Part shown: positions 8,701 through 16,558 of the stretch, one piece after another
Layout of the letters: each line of letters opens with the position of its first letter
Position numbering within the stretch: the stretch's first letter is position 1
Origin: Brevibacterium gallinarum
GTDB lineage: Bacteria; Actinomycetota; Actinomycetes; Actinomycetales; Brevibacteriaceae
DNA length: 64,000 nucleotides
Assembly (NCBI RefSeq): GCF_014836885.1
Contig: NZ_JACSPY010000001.1
Span: forward strand, 1-64,000
Direction: 5' to 3'
The notes under the pieces: model-generated
The model's database searches: none
What the model was told of the DNA's origin: nothing
What the model saw: only the letters and a program-made list of their open reading frames with translations
Translations under genes and position numbers: made by a program

Positions 8701-8740
8701 GATCTGAAGGAGGACGTGTCGATCTGAAGGAGGACGTGTC
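8701..8740. repeat. perfect 20-bp tandem duplication carrying AAGGAGG
   Basis: Bases 8701-8720 and 8721-8740 are identical. Each contains AAGGAGG (8707-8713 and 8727-8733) but no well-spaced start codon follows either in a convincing reading frame. It lies in the gap between radA and the DUF222/HNH gene, 30 bp upstream of the -35 of that gene. Confidence 0.9.
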
Positions 8741-8769
8741 GAGCACTGAAGATCAGCCGAAATCATCTC

Positions 8770-8798
8770 TGGACACGGCATATCAGAACGATTATAAT
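8770..8798 (+). promoter_or_regulatory. near-consensus promoter of the DUF222/HNH gene
   Basis: TGGACA (8770-8775), a 17-bp spacer and a perfect TATAAT (8793-8798) make the strongest sigma70-type promoter in the window. It sits in a locally AT-rich stretch (about 8760-8830). Transcription should begin near 8805, leaving a leader of about 47 nt with a GAGGGGGTGG ribosome-binding site before ATG 8852. Confidence 0.75.
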
Positions 8799-8851
8799 AG
8801 AACTCAAGAGACGTTCTCCGTTTTTTGATCGCTCACGAGGGGGTGGCGGCA

Positions 8852-11098
8852 ATGAGAACTCGGAATCCTGATCCTGCGGACACGGAGCCATTGATCGAGG
8901 CTGCCCTCCGGTCGCACATCCGTCGCCCGCGATGCAGGGGAGTTCTGCCCGGCCGGGCTGCTACGGGTCGCAGGGGTCACGGTGAGGCCGTGCGGGGAGA
9001 CCTCGATGTCCGGCTCAACCGGCTGCATGCCAGCCGCGTCGCCCAAGGACTGCTCAAAGTGCATGAGTACGAGGATGTGCTCGCAAGCTACAGCGCACGC
9101 CTGGATCGTGAGCCTGAGTACCGCGAACTCGCCTGCATCGTGGACGAGTGGATCAAGTACCGGCCGGCGCGGTTCCGGCACCTGCCCCCTGCCTCCACCT
9201 CATCGGAGACGATCGAGTGGACGGTCCCCTGCACTGAGGAGCAGCTCCTGGAGTTCCTGCGAAGCCACCGGGGGATGGAAGATGCAGAAGACCACCCGCG
9301 GGAGCCGGGCAGTGAGCCGCGGGACCACGTCACCTTCGTCTTCGATCCCTCCGCGATCCATCGCATCGAGGCCGACCTCAGCTGGGATCGCGGCCTGCCC
9401 GACCTCAGCGATCCCGACAGCATCCACAGCACGCTGGTCCACCAGGGAATCGACATCGGCCTCCGCCGCAAGGACGCGGTGCGACCGCGTGCGATCATCG
9501 GCCATAGTGCGCACGGGCGGTTCTCACGCCTCGGCGCCGTCAGCGCGGATGACCGCAAGCACGGCAAGAGGAACGCGACGAGCGAGTTCCGTCCGATCGC
9601 CGACGGGGTCAACGCACAGCTCGCGGAGCGCATGGCCGCCTCGCTCGCCCAGGTTGAGGACACATTCACAAGCGAGCTGCTGCTCAGCCTCACCGAACTG
9701 TTCGACTGCACCACCCAGACAGCAGCAAGCAAGGTCAAGCGGGCAGCACGCGCCATCCTCGGCACGCCACGCCTGCTGTCGATGGTGCGCGCAGGTGAGC
9801 TCTCGTTCGATCGTCTGGAGTATGCAGTGCGTGCCGCCGGCAAGCTGCCTGCACGCAAGATGCCCGTCTTCGACGACAAGATCTCTCAATGCCGGGCGAC
9901 GAAGATGGTCTATTTCCGTCGTGCGGTCAACGAGCTGATCGCCGCCCTCATGACCGATGACGAGCGCAACGAAGAAGCCTTTTCCCGGCGCCGTGTCGTC
10001 ACCCATCACAACGCCAACGGCACCAGCGAGATGACGCTCATCGGCCCCACGCACTCTCTCGTGCTGCTGGAAGCGCGGCTCGCCGGCATGGCCAGGGCGA
10101 TCCGGCGCGGTCAGCTCTCAGTCTTCGGTGAACAGCTTCCTGAAGGGCACGTCTCGGTCGAGGATCGCACACTCGAGCAGCTGAAGTTCGACCTGCTGGC
10201 AGGAGCGATCCTCGCCACGGGGTCCGAGTGCGCCCCTGCTGACGAGGTGGGTGCGGAGTCCATCCCCGGTGTCGAACCGGACCGTGCGCGTGTCCGCTTC
10301 ACCTGCCCGACCGATACCGAATGGCTGCGCCGGCAGGCGCGCGTGAACATCACCGTGCCGATGATGACTCTGCTGCACGAGGACGCCGACATCCCCGGTA
10401 CGCTCAACGGCATTCCCATCAATCCCGAGGCCGCTCGCCACATCGTCGGATCTGGGCCGAAGACCGTCTACCGCATCCTCACCGACCCTGAAACCGGGAA
10501 GGTGCGTGACGCGCAGGCACAGACCTACACCATTCCCGAGGCGATGCGCATCGCTCTGGTGGAGAAGTGGCAGTACTGCACCGCGCCAGGCTGCCACCAG
10601 CCGGCGCGCAAGGCCGAACTCGATCACCAGCGGCCCTTCGATCACAGACATCCGGCAGCCGGCGGGCTCACGACGATGAAGAACCTGCATCCGCTGTGCA
10701 AGATGCACCACCAGCTCAAAACACAGGGCGTACTGCGCCTGTCATCCTGCGGAGACAGCGAGATGATCTGCTGGGAGATGGACGGTCGCACGTGCGATCC
10801 GGTGACGATCCCCGAAAGTCTGCTCGGCGTCCTCAATGCTGAGCACTTCGCTGCCATGGCTGAAGGGCGATTGCCCAATCCCAGCCCAGAACCGGTGCTG
10901 CGCATACCGGACCGCTCCGGCGGAGACGACGACCCAGACGATTCCGCCGAACCAGCCACCGCGCGGACACACCGACCTGCTGATTCCACACCAGCAGACG
11001 ATCCAGCGCGCCCGCCCCACACGCGGACCGTCTTCGACAACCTCAGAGGCGAGCCCTCAGGCGGCTGGGAGAACTCGGCCGACCCACCACCGTTCTGA
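8852..11098 (+). CDS. DUF222 and HNH endonuclease domain protein (13E12 type)
   Basis: 748-residue member of the large actinobacterial family with a helical DUF222 region and a C-terminal HNH nuclease motif, related to the REP13E12 proteins of mycobacteria. The HNH region spans about residues 575-620: CTAPGCHQPA, then ELDHQRPFDH and NLHPLCKMHHQLK, giving the expected Cys, His and Asn residues. A Pro/Asp-rich tail of about 90 residues follows. The family is often multicopy and suspected to be mobile or defensive, but its substrate is unknown. Start ATG 8852 is chosen over TTG 8825 because of the GA-rich ribosome-binding site. The promoter is unusually strong and AT-rich for the region. Confidence 0.85.
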   Translation: MRTRNPDPADTEPLIEAALRSHIRRPRCRGVLPGRAATGRRGHGEAVRGDLDVRLNRLHASRVAQGLLKVHEYEDVLASYSARLDREPEYRELACIVDEWIKYRPARFRHLPPASTSSETIEWTVPCTEEQLLEFLRSHRGMEDAEDHPREPGSEPRDHVTFVFDPSAIHRIEADLSWDRGLPDLSDPDSIHSTLVHQGIDIGLRRKDAVRPRAIIGHSAHGRFSRLGAVSADDRKHGKRNATSEFRPIADGVNAQLAERMAASLAQVEDTFTSELLLSLTELFDCTTQTAASKVKRAARAILGTPRLLSMVRAGELSFDRLEYAVRAAGKLPARKMPVFDDKISQCRATKMVYFRRAVNELIAALMTDDERNEEAFSRRRVVTHHNANGTSEMTLIGPTHSLVLLEARLAGMARAIRRGQLSVFGEQLPEGHVSVEDRTLEQLKFDLLAGAILATGSECAPADEVGAESIPGVEPDRARVRFTCPTDTEWLRRQARVNITVPMMTLLHEDADIPGTLNGIPINPEAARHIVGSGPKTVYRILTDPETGKVRDAQAQTYTIPEAMRIALVEKWQYCTAPGCHQPARKAELDHQRPFDHRHPAAGGLTTMKNLHPLCKMHHQLKTQGVLRLSSCGDSEMICWEMDGRTCDPVTIPESLLGVLNAEHFAAMAEGRLPNPSPEPVLRIPDRSGGDDDPDDSAEPATARTHRPADSTPADDPARPPHTRTVFDNLRGEPSGGWENSADPPPF

Positions 11099-11100
11099 TC

Positions 11101-11165
11101 GATCGCCGCAACCCGGAACGTCGACCGCCGCAGCCCGGACACGTCGATCGCCCCGGTCCGAACTC
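11101..11165. repeat. imperfect ~22-bp tandem repeat downstream of the HNH gene
   Basis: Units beginning GAYCGCCGCARCCCGGA start at 11101 and 11123, with a third, more diverged unit from 11146. They follow the stop codon at 11098 almost immediately. Confidence 0.6.
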
Positions 11166-11205
11166 AATGCTCGAACCGGGGCGGTGACAGCGGAGATCAG
11201 GCCAG

Positions 11206-11238
11206 CTGCAGCTCAGCTCGACTACAGCTCAGCTGCAG
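11206..11238. terminator. long hairpin between convergent genes
   Basis: CTGCAGCTCAGCT (11206-11218) and its near-complement (11226-11238, one mismatch) form a 13-bp stem with a seven-base loop directly beside the stop codon of the aldehyde dehydrogenase. It is a candidate bidirectional terminator without a clear T-run. Confidence 0.6.
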
Positions 11239-11239
11239 A

Positions 11240-12772
11240 TCACAGGAACTTCACTCCCTGGGCCAGCGGCAGCTCACCGGAGTAGTTGACCGTGTTCGTC
11301 GCCTGACGCATGTACGCCTGCCACGAATCCGCACCGGACTCACGTCCGCCGCCGGTCTCCTTCGTGCCACCGAACGCGCCGCCGATCTCAGCACCAGAAG
11401 TGCCGATGTTGACATTCGCGATGCCGGTGTCCGAGCCTGCGAGGAAGCGCTCAGCCTCAGCCTGATCCTGCGTGAAGATCGCCGACGACAGGCCCTGCGG
11501 GACAGCATTGTTCAGCTCGATCGCGTCATCGAGATCCGTGTACTCCATGACGTAGAGGATCGGTGCGAAGGTCTCCGCCTCGACGATCTCCGTCTGCCCG
11601 GGCATCTTCACGACAGCGGGTTCGACATAGTAGGCATCCGGGGCGTCATCGGCGAGCACACGGCCGCCGCCGCACAGCACCTCGCCGCCCTGGGCCTTCG
11701 CAGCCTCAAGCGCTGCCTGCATGTCATCGAAGGCCTTCTTGCTGATGAGCGGCCCGACGAGCACACCGTCCTCCGTCGGCGCGCCGATGCTCAGCGTGCC
11801 GTAGGCGTCGACGATCTTGCCCACGAGCTCATCGACGATATCGGCGTGCACGATGAGGCGGCGCAGCGTCGTGCAGCGCTGACCGGCCGTACCGGCGGCA
11901 GCGAACACGGCGCCGCGCAGCGACAGATCCATGTCTGCGCTCGGGGCGACGATCGCGGCATTGTTGCCGCCGAGCTCCAGCAGCAGCCGTCCGAACCGCT
12001 GCTGCACCTTCGGCCCGACAGCCCGGCCCATCGGCACCGAACCGGTCGCCGAGAGCAGCGCGACGCGCTCGTCCTCGACGAGCACCTCGCCCACGGAGCG
12101 GTCGCCGACGAGCAGCAGGTTGAGGTTGTCCGGTGCGCCCTCCTCCTTCGCGGCCTGCGCCAGCAGCGCATTCGCGCCGAGGGCGGAGAGCGTCGAGGCC
12201 TCTGAGGGCTTCCAGATCACCGTGTCACCGCAGGCGATCGCCAGCGCGGTGTTCCATGCATACGGGGCGACCGGGAAGTTGAACGCGGTGATGATCCCGA
12301 CGACACCGAGCGGATGCCAGGTCTCCATGAGCCGGTGGCCTGGGCGCTCACTCGGCATCGTCTTGCCGTACATCTGCCGCGACTGGCCGACCGCCAGCTC
12401 GCAGATGTCGATCATCTCCTGCACCTCGCCGGCCGCCTCGGACGGGGTCTTGCCCGCCTCGACGGTGACGAGCTTGGCGAGGTCGTCCTTGTGCTCCTCA
12501 AGCAGGCGGCCCCAGCGCTGCACCACCTTGCCGCGGACGGGAGCCGGCACGTCCTTCCACTGGCGGAACGCCTGCTGGGACTTCGCCACCGCCTCGGCGG
12601 CGGATTCGGGGGTGTCGACGGCGATGTGGCCGAGGACCTGGCCGGTGATGGGGGAGGGCAACGGCATCGACTGCGCCGACTCGTCGGTCAGCAGCGAATC
12701 GAAGTCGATGCCGCAGGCTGCCAGTCCTTCGCGGGTGAGCTGGATGATGGCGTCCTGGCTGGGAAAGGTCAT
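11240..12772 (-). CDS. amaB: ALDH7-type aldehyde dehydrogenase, probable piperideine-6-carboxylate dehydrogenase
   Basis: NAD(P)-dependent aldehyde dehydrogenase of 510 residues. The overall pattern matches ALDH7/antiquitin and bacterial Pcd/AmaB, which oxidise alpha-aminoadipic semialdehyde (piperideine-6-carboxylate) to 2-aminoadipate in lysine and pipecolate breakdown. Visible are the cofactor region around VIWKPSEAS, the general base Glu in LLELGGNN and the nucleophile Cys in GTAGQRCTT. The gene follows an FAD amine oxidase by 50 bp with its own AAGGAG, and a LysR gene is divergent from the pair. That context supports an amine-oxidase-then-dehydrogenase pathway. Succinate-semialdehyde dehydrogenase is a less likely alternative. 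Confidence 0.85.
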   Translation of the reverse strand: MTFPSQDAIIQLTREGLAACGIDFDSLLTDESAQSMPLPSPITGQVLGHIAVDTPESAAEAVAKSQQAFRQWKDVPAPVRGKVVQRWGRLLEEHKDDLAKLVTVEAGKTPSEAAGEVQEMIDICELAVGQSRQMYGKTMPSERPGHRLMETWHPLGVVGIITAFNFPVAPYAWNTALAIACGDTVIWKPSEASTLSALGANALLAQAAKEEGAPDNLNLLLVGDRSVGEVLVEDERVALLSATGSVPMGRAVGPKVQQRFGRLLLELGGNNAAIVAPSADMDLSLRGAVFAAAGTAGQRCTTLRRLIVHADIVDELVGKIVDAYGTLSIGAPTEDGVLVGPLISKKAFDDMQAALEAAKAQGGEVLCGGGRVLADDAPDAYYVEPAVVKMPGQTEIVEAETFAPILYVMEYTDLDDAIELNNAVPQGLSSAIFTQDQAEAERFLAGSDTGIANVNIGTSGAEIGGAFGGTKETGGGRESGADSWQAYMRQATNTVNYSGELPLAQGVKFL

Positions 12773-12822
12773 GGATGCTCCTTCTCTTGTGGGGTGTCTT
12801 CAGTCTGTCGCAGATTGCCGGC

Positions 12823-13980
12823 TTACACGACGTTCATCTCGACGCGCAGCTCCTCGCGGTCGAATCGCTCGACGCTCAGACCGCTGACGTCGACGAACGG
12901 CGCGCGCCCGAGGTAGAGGTCGCGCACCACCTCGCCCACGGCCGGGCCCTGCAGGAACCCGTGGCCGGAGAACCCGGTCGCATAGATGAACCCGGGCAGG
13001 TGGGCCGCGGTGCCGATGAGCGCGTTGTGATCCGGGGTGCACTCGTACAGGCCCGCCCAGCCCTTGCCGATCCCGACGTCGCCGAGGGCCGGCGCTCGGT
13101 GCTCGATGAGCTCGGCGAGCCGGTCGAGCCAGGCGGGGTCGGTGTGCAGGTTGAACTCGCGGACGTCCTCGACCTCCGGGGCGCCCATGAGCAGGCCGCG
13201 GCACTCGGAGTGGAAGTAGAACGAGGTGGTGAAGTCGATGGTGAACGGCAGCTTCGTCGCATCGAAGTCGACCGGCTCGGTCACCGCGACGTGCCGCCGC
13301 AGCGGGGTGACCGGCAGGTGCACGCCGGCCATCTCGCCGATCCGCTGCGACCAGGCACCGGCCGCGCACACCACGTGCGAGGTGGCGATCTCACCCTTCG
13401 ACGTCGTCACCCCGTGGATCTCCTCGCCGGTGGCGACGATGTCGGTGACCTCGCAGTGCTGCACGAACGTCACCCCGCGCTTGCGCGCGGCGCACGCGAA
13501 CCCGCTGACGGCAGCCTCAGGTGTGCAGTGGGCGTCGTCGGGGTTGAATGCCGCTGCCACCAGGCCCGAGGTGGAGATCACCGGGGAGAGCTCGTGGGCT
13601 TCGGAGACGGTGAGCATCCGCGAGGACTGGCCGAGGGAGCGCTGCAGCTCGACATTGCGCTCGAACGCTGCGGCGTCGGCGTCGTTGTCGAGCAGGAACA
13701 GGTAGCCGCTGGTGACGAGATCGAGGTCGGTGCCGAAATCGGTTTCGAAGCGGCGGAACGTCTCCAGGCTGCGGGCGCCGAGCATGATGTTGGTCTCGTC
13801 GGAGAACTGCGTGCGCAGGCCGCCGGCGGCCTTGCACGTCGATCCGGAGCCGAGCTGGTCGCGTTCGATGACGACGATGTCCTCGACTCCCGCCTCGGCC
13901 AGGTAGTACGCGGCTGCCACGCCCATGATGCCGCCGCCGATGATGACGATCGAAGCACTCGGGGGCAGGGGAACAGTCAT
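12823..13980 (-). CDS. FAD-dependent amine oxidase/dehydrogenase (DAO family)
   Basis: 385-residue flavoprotein of the D-amino-acid oxidase/sarcosine oxidase superfamily. The N-terminal FAD motif is GGGIMG within IVIIGGGIMGVAAAYYL (about residues 12-28). Other family blocks are GSGSTCKAAGGLR and the C-terminal YATGFSGHGFLQGPAVGE that closes over the flavin. The gene precedes the ALDH7-type dehydrogenase in the same operon, so L-pipecolate or a related cyclic amine is the best guess for substrate (inference from context); sarcosine or proline are alternatives. Start ATG 13980 has a strong GGAGGAGG. The longer open frame upstream is not supported. Confidence 0.85.
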   Translation of the reverse strand: MTVPLPPSASIVIIGGGIMGVAAAYYLAEAGVEDIVVIERDQLGSGSTCKAAGGLRTQFSDETNIMLGARSLETFRRFETDFGTDLDLVTSGYLFLLDNDADAAAFERNVELQRSLGQSSRMLTVSEAHELSPVISTSGLVAAAFNPDDAHCTPEAAVSGFACAARKRGVTFVQHCEVTDIVATGEEIHGVTTSKGEIATSHVVCAAGAWSQRIGEMAGVHLPVTPLRRHVAVTEPVDFDATKLPFTIDFTTSFYFHSECRGLLMGAPEVEDVREFNLHTDPAWLDRLAELIEHRAPALGDVGIGKGWAGLYECTPDHNALIGTAAHLPGFIYATGFSGHGFLQGPAVGEVVRDLYLGRAPFVDVSGLSVERFDREELRVEMNVV

Positions 13981-14162
13981 GGTGAACCTCCTCCTCTTCA
14001 GGCCGGCGCGGCCTGCCGGGACCGGGTGGATCCTGGCAGTCTGCGCCGGGAGCACAGGCCCGACGACTGTGTCGGGTCTCACAACTGCGTGTGCTGTCAT
14101 CTTCCGCCAGTGAACCGGCTCCAGGCAATGTCCTGACAGCGATGAACTGTGAATGCAGCGTT

Positions 14163-14168
14163 TAGGAT
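14163..14168 (+). promoter_or_regulatory. candidate -10 TAGGAT in the amine-oxidase/lysR gap
   Basis: TAGGAT lies in the 247-bp divergent gap, flanked by CAGC (14156-14159) and GCTG (14170-14173) arms that could be part of a LysR-type site. A clear -35 is missing. No other feature was recognised in the gap apart from a GGCCG/CGGCC hairpin near 14180. Confidence 0.35.
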
Positions 14169-14227
14169 TGCTGAAAGGCGGCCGGTGCGGCCGATGGTGA
14201 ACGTGACAGAAACGGTAGGGAGTGCCG

Positions 14228-15118
14228 ATGGCGATGAACTGGACGCTCGTGCAGCTGCGCGCCTTCGTCGCCGTCGCCGAGCTCGGCACCATGAGTGCGG
14301 CCGCCCGCGCGCTCGGCTACACGCCCGGGGCGGTGAGCCAGCACATGGCGACCCTGCGCCGGGTCGTCGGCACCGACCTGCTCGTCGCCGCCGGCCGCGG
14401 CTTCACCCTCACCGAGGCCGGACGCACCCTGCTCGAGCGCGCCCGCGCGGTCATCGCCGCTGAGGAGCAGGCCGCCGAGGCGGTGCGCGGTCAGGACTTC
14501 GGTCGCGTCGGCGCGGTGACGCTGGGGGTGTTCGGCTCGGCCTCGGTCGTCGCCTTCGCCGCCGCGGCCAGCCGGCTGACCGGTTCAGGTGTGCAGGCGC
14601 GTGAGATCGACGTCGAGCACATGCCCGAGGCGGTGCTCGCCGGCCGCATCGACGTCGGCATCGGGATCGACTACCCGGCCGCCCCACTCGCCCCGCAGCG
14701 CGGGCTGCGGGTCAAGCGCGTGCACAGCGAGGAGTTCTCCGTCGTCTCTCCCGCCGGTCCCGCGCCCACGCACGAGGAGCTCGCCGGCAGCACGTGGATC
14801 CTGCCGCCGAGCCGGTCCCTGCAGGGCCGGGCGGTCCGCTTCGCGATCGCCGGGCTGGGATTCGCCGCCCGCGAGACCCACATCATCACCGACACCTCCG
14901 TGGCTCTGGCGATGGTCCGCTCGGGGCTGGGCTACACGCTCGGCACCCCGATCATGATGGCGCTCGCCCCGCCCGGGCTGCAGCTGGTTCCCGGCACGCA
15001 GGCAGGCGGCCGGCACATCGTCGTCATCAGCCGGGAGGAGCAGGCCGACCGGCCCGACATCACCGCAGTCACCGAGGTGCTCACCGAGGTGTTCGCTTCC
15101 GGTGCGGGGATACGATGA
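14228..15118 (+). CDS. LysR-family transcriptional regulator
   Basis: 296-residue LysR regulator. The winged helix-turn-helix is at about residues 5-60 (ELGTMSAAARALGYTPGAVSQHM), followed by a periplasmic-binding-like effector domain to the end. It is transcribed divergently from the amine oxidase and aldehyde dehydrogenase genes, the classic arrangement for a LysR activator of its neighbours, so it probably responds to the amine or semialdehyde they metabolise. ATG 14228 is chosen because GGGAG ends five bases before it; a GTG at 14222 and an ATG at 14234 are alternatives. The regulator ends four bases before the next gene. Confidence 0.85.
   Translation: MAMNWTLVQLRAFVAVAELGTMSAAARALGYTPGAVSQHMATLRRVVGTDLLVAAGRGFTLTEAGRTLLERARAVIAAEEQAAEAVRGQDFGRVGAVTLGVFGSASVVAFAAAASRLTGSGVQAREIDVEHMPEAVLAGRIDVGIGIDYPAAPLAPQRGLRVKRVHSEEFSVVSPAGPAPTHEELAGSTWILPPSRSLQGRAVRFAIAGLGFAARETHIITDTSVALAMVRSGLGYTLGTPIMMALAPPGLQLVPGTQAGGRHIVVISREEQADRPDITAVTEVLTEVFASGAGIR
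15111..15116 (+). promoter_or_regulatory. -10 TACGAT, leaderless start of the methyltransferase gene
   Basis: TACGAT is followed by exactly six bases and the ATG at 15123, placing +1 on the start codon. The hexamer overlaps the stop codon region of the lysR gene, so the methyltransferase may be transcribed independently. Confidence 0.5.
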
Positions 15119-15122
15119 GGCC

Positions 15123-15722
15123 ATGAGCTACCAGCACCAGTGGGCGCAGATGATCGCCAGGGATCCCGAGCACTCGCATCGCTACGCCGAGCGCTGGCGC
15201 AGCCTCGCCGCCGCCGGCCACGACCTCGACGGGGAGGCCCGTCTCATCGACGCAATGGCCGAACGCGACAGCCGCATCCTCGACGCCGGGTGCGGCACCG
15301 GCCGGGTCGGGGCGTATCTGGCTGCGCGCGGACACAGCATCGTCGGCATCGACCTCGACGAGGTGCTCATCAGCGAGGCGCGCGAGACCTGCCCGGCAGC
15401 CGAGTGGCACGTCGGCGACCTCGCCGAGACCGGCCCCGAACAGCTCGGCGACGGCTTCGACATCGCCGCCAGCGCCGGCAACGTCATGACCTTCCTCGAC
15501 CCCGCCTCACGCGCGGCCGTCATCGCCAACCTCGCCTCCGTGCTCGCACCCGGCGGGCGGCTCATCACCGGCTTCGGCGCCGGCCGCGGCTACGACTTCG
15601 ACGAATACGCCGACGACCTCGCTCAGGCCGGACTGCGCATCGAGCACCGCTTCGCCACCTGGACGCTGCAGCCGTTCGCAGCCGACAGCGACTTCCTCGT
15701 CTGCGTCTCCGCCAGGACCTGA
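15123..15722 (+). CDS. class I SAM-dependent methyltransferase
   Basis: 199-residue Rossmann-fold methyltransferase. Motif I is ILDAGCGTGRVGAYL at about residues 53-67; the acidic residue binding the SAM ribose is in VGIDLDE, and a motif resembling post-I/II is present near FDIAASAGNVM. The substrate cannot be inferred. Neighbours are a lysR gene just upstream and, convergently, the thiamine-precursor ECF transporter, neither of which indicates function. The start codon is at the predicted 5' end of the mRNA. Confidence 0.85.
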   Translation: MSYQHQWAQMIARDPEHSHRYAERWRSLAAAGHDLDGEARLIDAMAERDSRILDAGCGTGRVGAYLAARGHSIVGIDLDEVLISEARETCPAAEWHVGDLAETGPEQLGDGFDIAASAGNVMTFLDPASRAAVIANLASVLAPGGRLITGFGAGRGYDFDEYADDLAQAGLRIEHRFATWTLQPFAADSDFLVCVSART

Positions 15723-15754
15723 CCCCGCGGGCCGTCTGCAGCACAGCGGTGCCG

Positions 15755-16558
15755 TCACGACCCGATCGTGAAGATGAAGTTCCAGGTCCCGGCGGCGACC
15801 GCCGCACCGATCGTGACGGCAGCGGCGATGATCGCTCCGGCGAGAAGCACGCCGTCGCGCGGATGGAACGTCGAGATCCGCGCCCAGGTGCGGTTCTGCG
15901 CACCGAAGCCGCGGCCCTCCATCGCCATCGCCAGCCGGGTGCCGCGCCGGATCGCCTGCACGAGCAGGGCGAACGACGTCTGGAAGAATCCGCCGACCCG
16001 GGCGAACACGTTCCCGCCGGCCACACCTCGGGCGCGGCGGGCTTGGGCGAGAGTCTGCCATTCGGCGATGAACAGGGTCACGAGCCGGGCGGCAGCCAGC
16101 GCCGCGAGCACGAAGGTCGCCGGCAGCCGCAGGTGCTGGATGAGGCTGTCGGCCAGATCGGTCGGGTCGATCGTCGCGATGAGCATGACCGCCGGCAGCG
16201 CGAGTGCGAGCGCGCGCAGCGCAACTGCTGCGCCCATCGTCAGCGAGTCGCTGGTGAGCAGCAGCGGGCCGGCGTCGACGATGACCGTGCCGGTCTTCTG
16301 CGACAGCAGCGCGGTGCCCCAGCCGGCCATGAGCGCGGCCAGCGGCAGGAACCACAGCCGCTTGACGAGCATCGCCAGGTCGAGGCCGGTGAGCGGCAGC
16401 ATGAGGACGACGAGTCCGAGCATGACGGCTGCGGAGACGACGTCGATGCTGAGCACGACCGCAACGGCGAGCACCGCACCGGCAGCGAGCTTGGCGACCG
16501 GGTTGCAGCGCACCAGCGCGGTCTCCCGGACGACGGGGACGAGGAGGTCGGCGTTCAT
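15755..16558 (-). CDS. ykoC: ECF transporter transmembrane component (YkoC/EcfT)
   Basis: 267-residue EcfT-type scaffold protein with five or six hydrophobic segments. It couples the ATPases to the substrate-binding S component. The two signature cytoplasmic motifs are visible, ARRARG near residue 175 and the AMEGRGFG version of the A-R-G motif near 215. It is the last gene of ykoE-ykoD-ykoC, and its ATG overlaps the TGA of the ATPase gene by four bases. Confidence 0.9.
   Translation of the reverse strand: MNADLLVPVVRETALVRCNPVAKLAAGAVLAVAVVLSIDVVSAAVMLGLVVLMLPLTGLDLAMLVKRLWFLPLAALMAGWGTALLSQKTGTVIVDAGPLLLTSDSLTMGAAVALRALALALPAVMLIATIDPTDLADSLIQHLRLPATFVLAALAAARLVTLFIAEWQTLAQARRARGVAGGNVFARVGGFFQTSFALLVQAIRRGTRLAMAMEGRGFGAQNRTWARISTFHPRDGVLLAGAIIAAAVTIGAAVAAGTWNFIFTIGS

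Noticed and set aside
8595..8828. 77-codon plus-strand frame ending in a 30-residue peptide before the DUF222/HNH gene
   Set aside because: It has no usable start near a ribosome-binding site, and it overlaps the near-consensus promoter and the 20-bp duplication, so a coding role is unlikely.
8852..11098. DUF222/HNH gene as a homing endonuclease or part of a restriction system
   Set aside because: It is not inside an intron or intein and has no neighbouring methyltransferase or specificity gene, so only the family name is supported.
13981..14292. Upstream extension of the FAD oxidase frame
   Set aside because: It lies across the divergent promoter region and into lysR; the GGAGGAGG before ATG 13980 marks the start.
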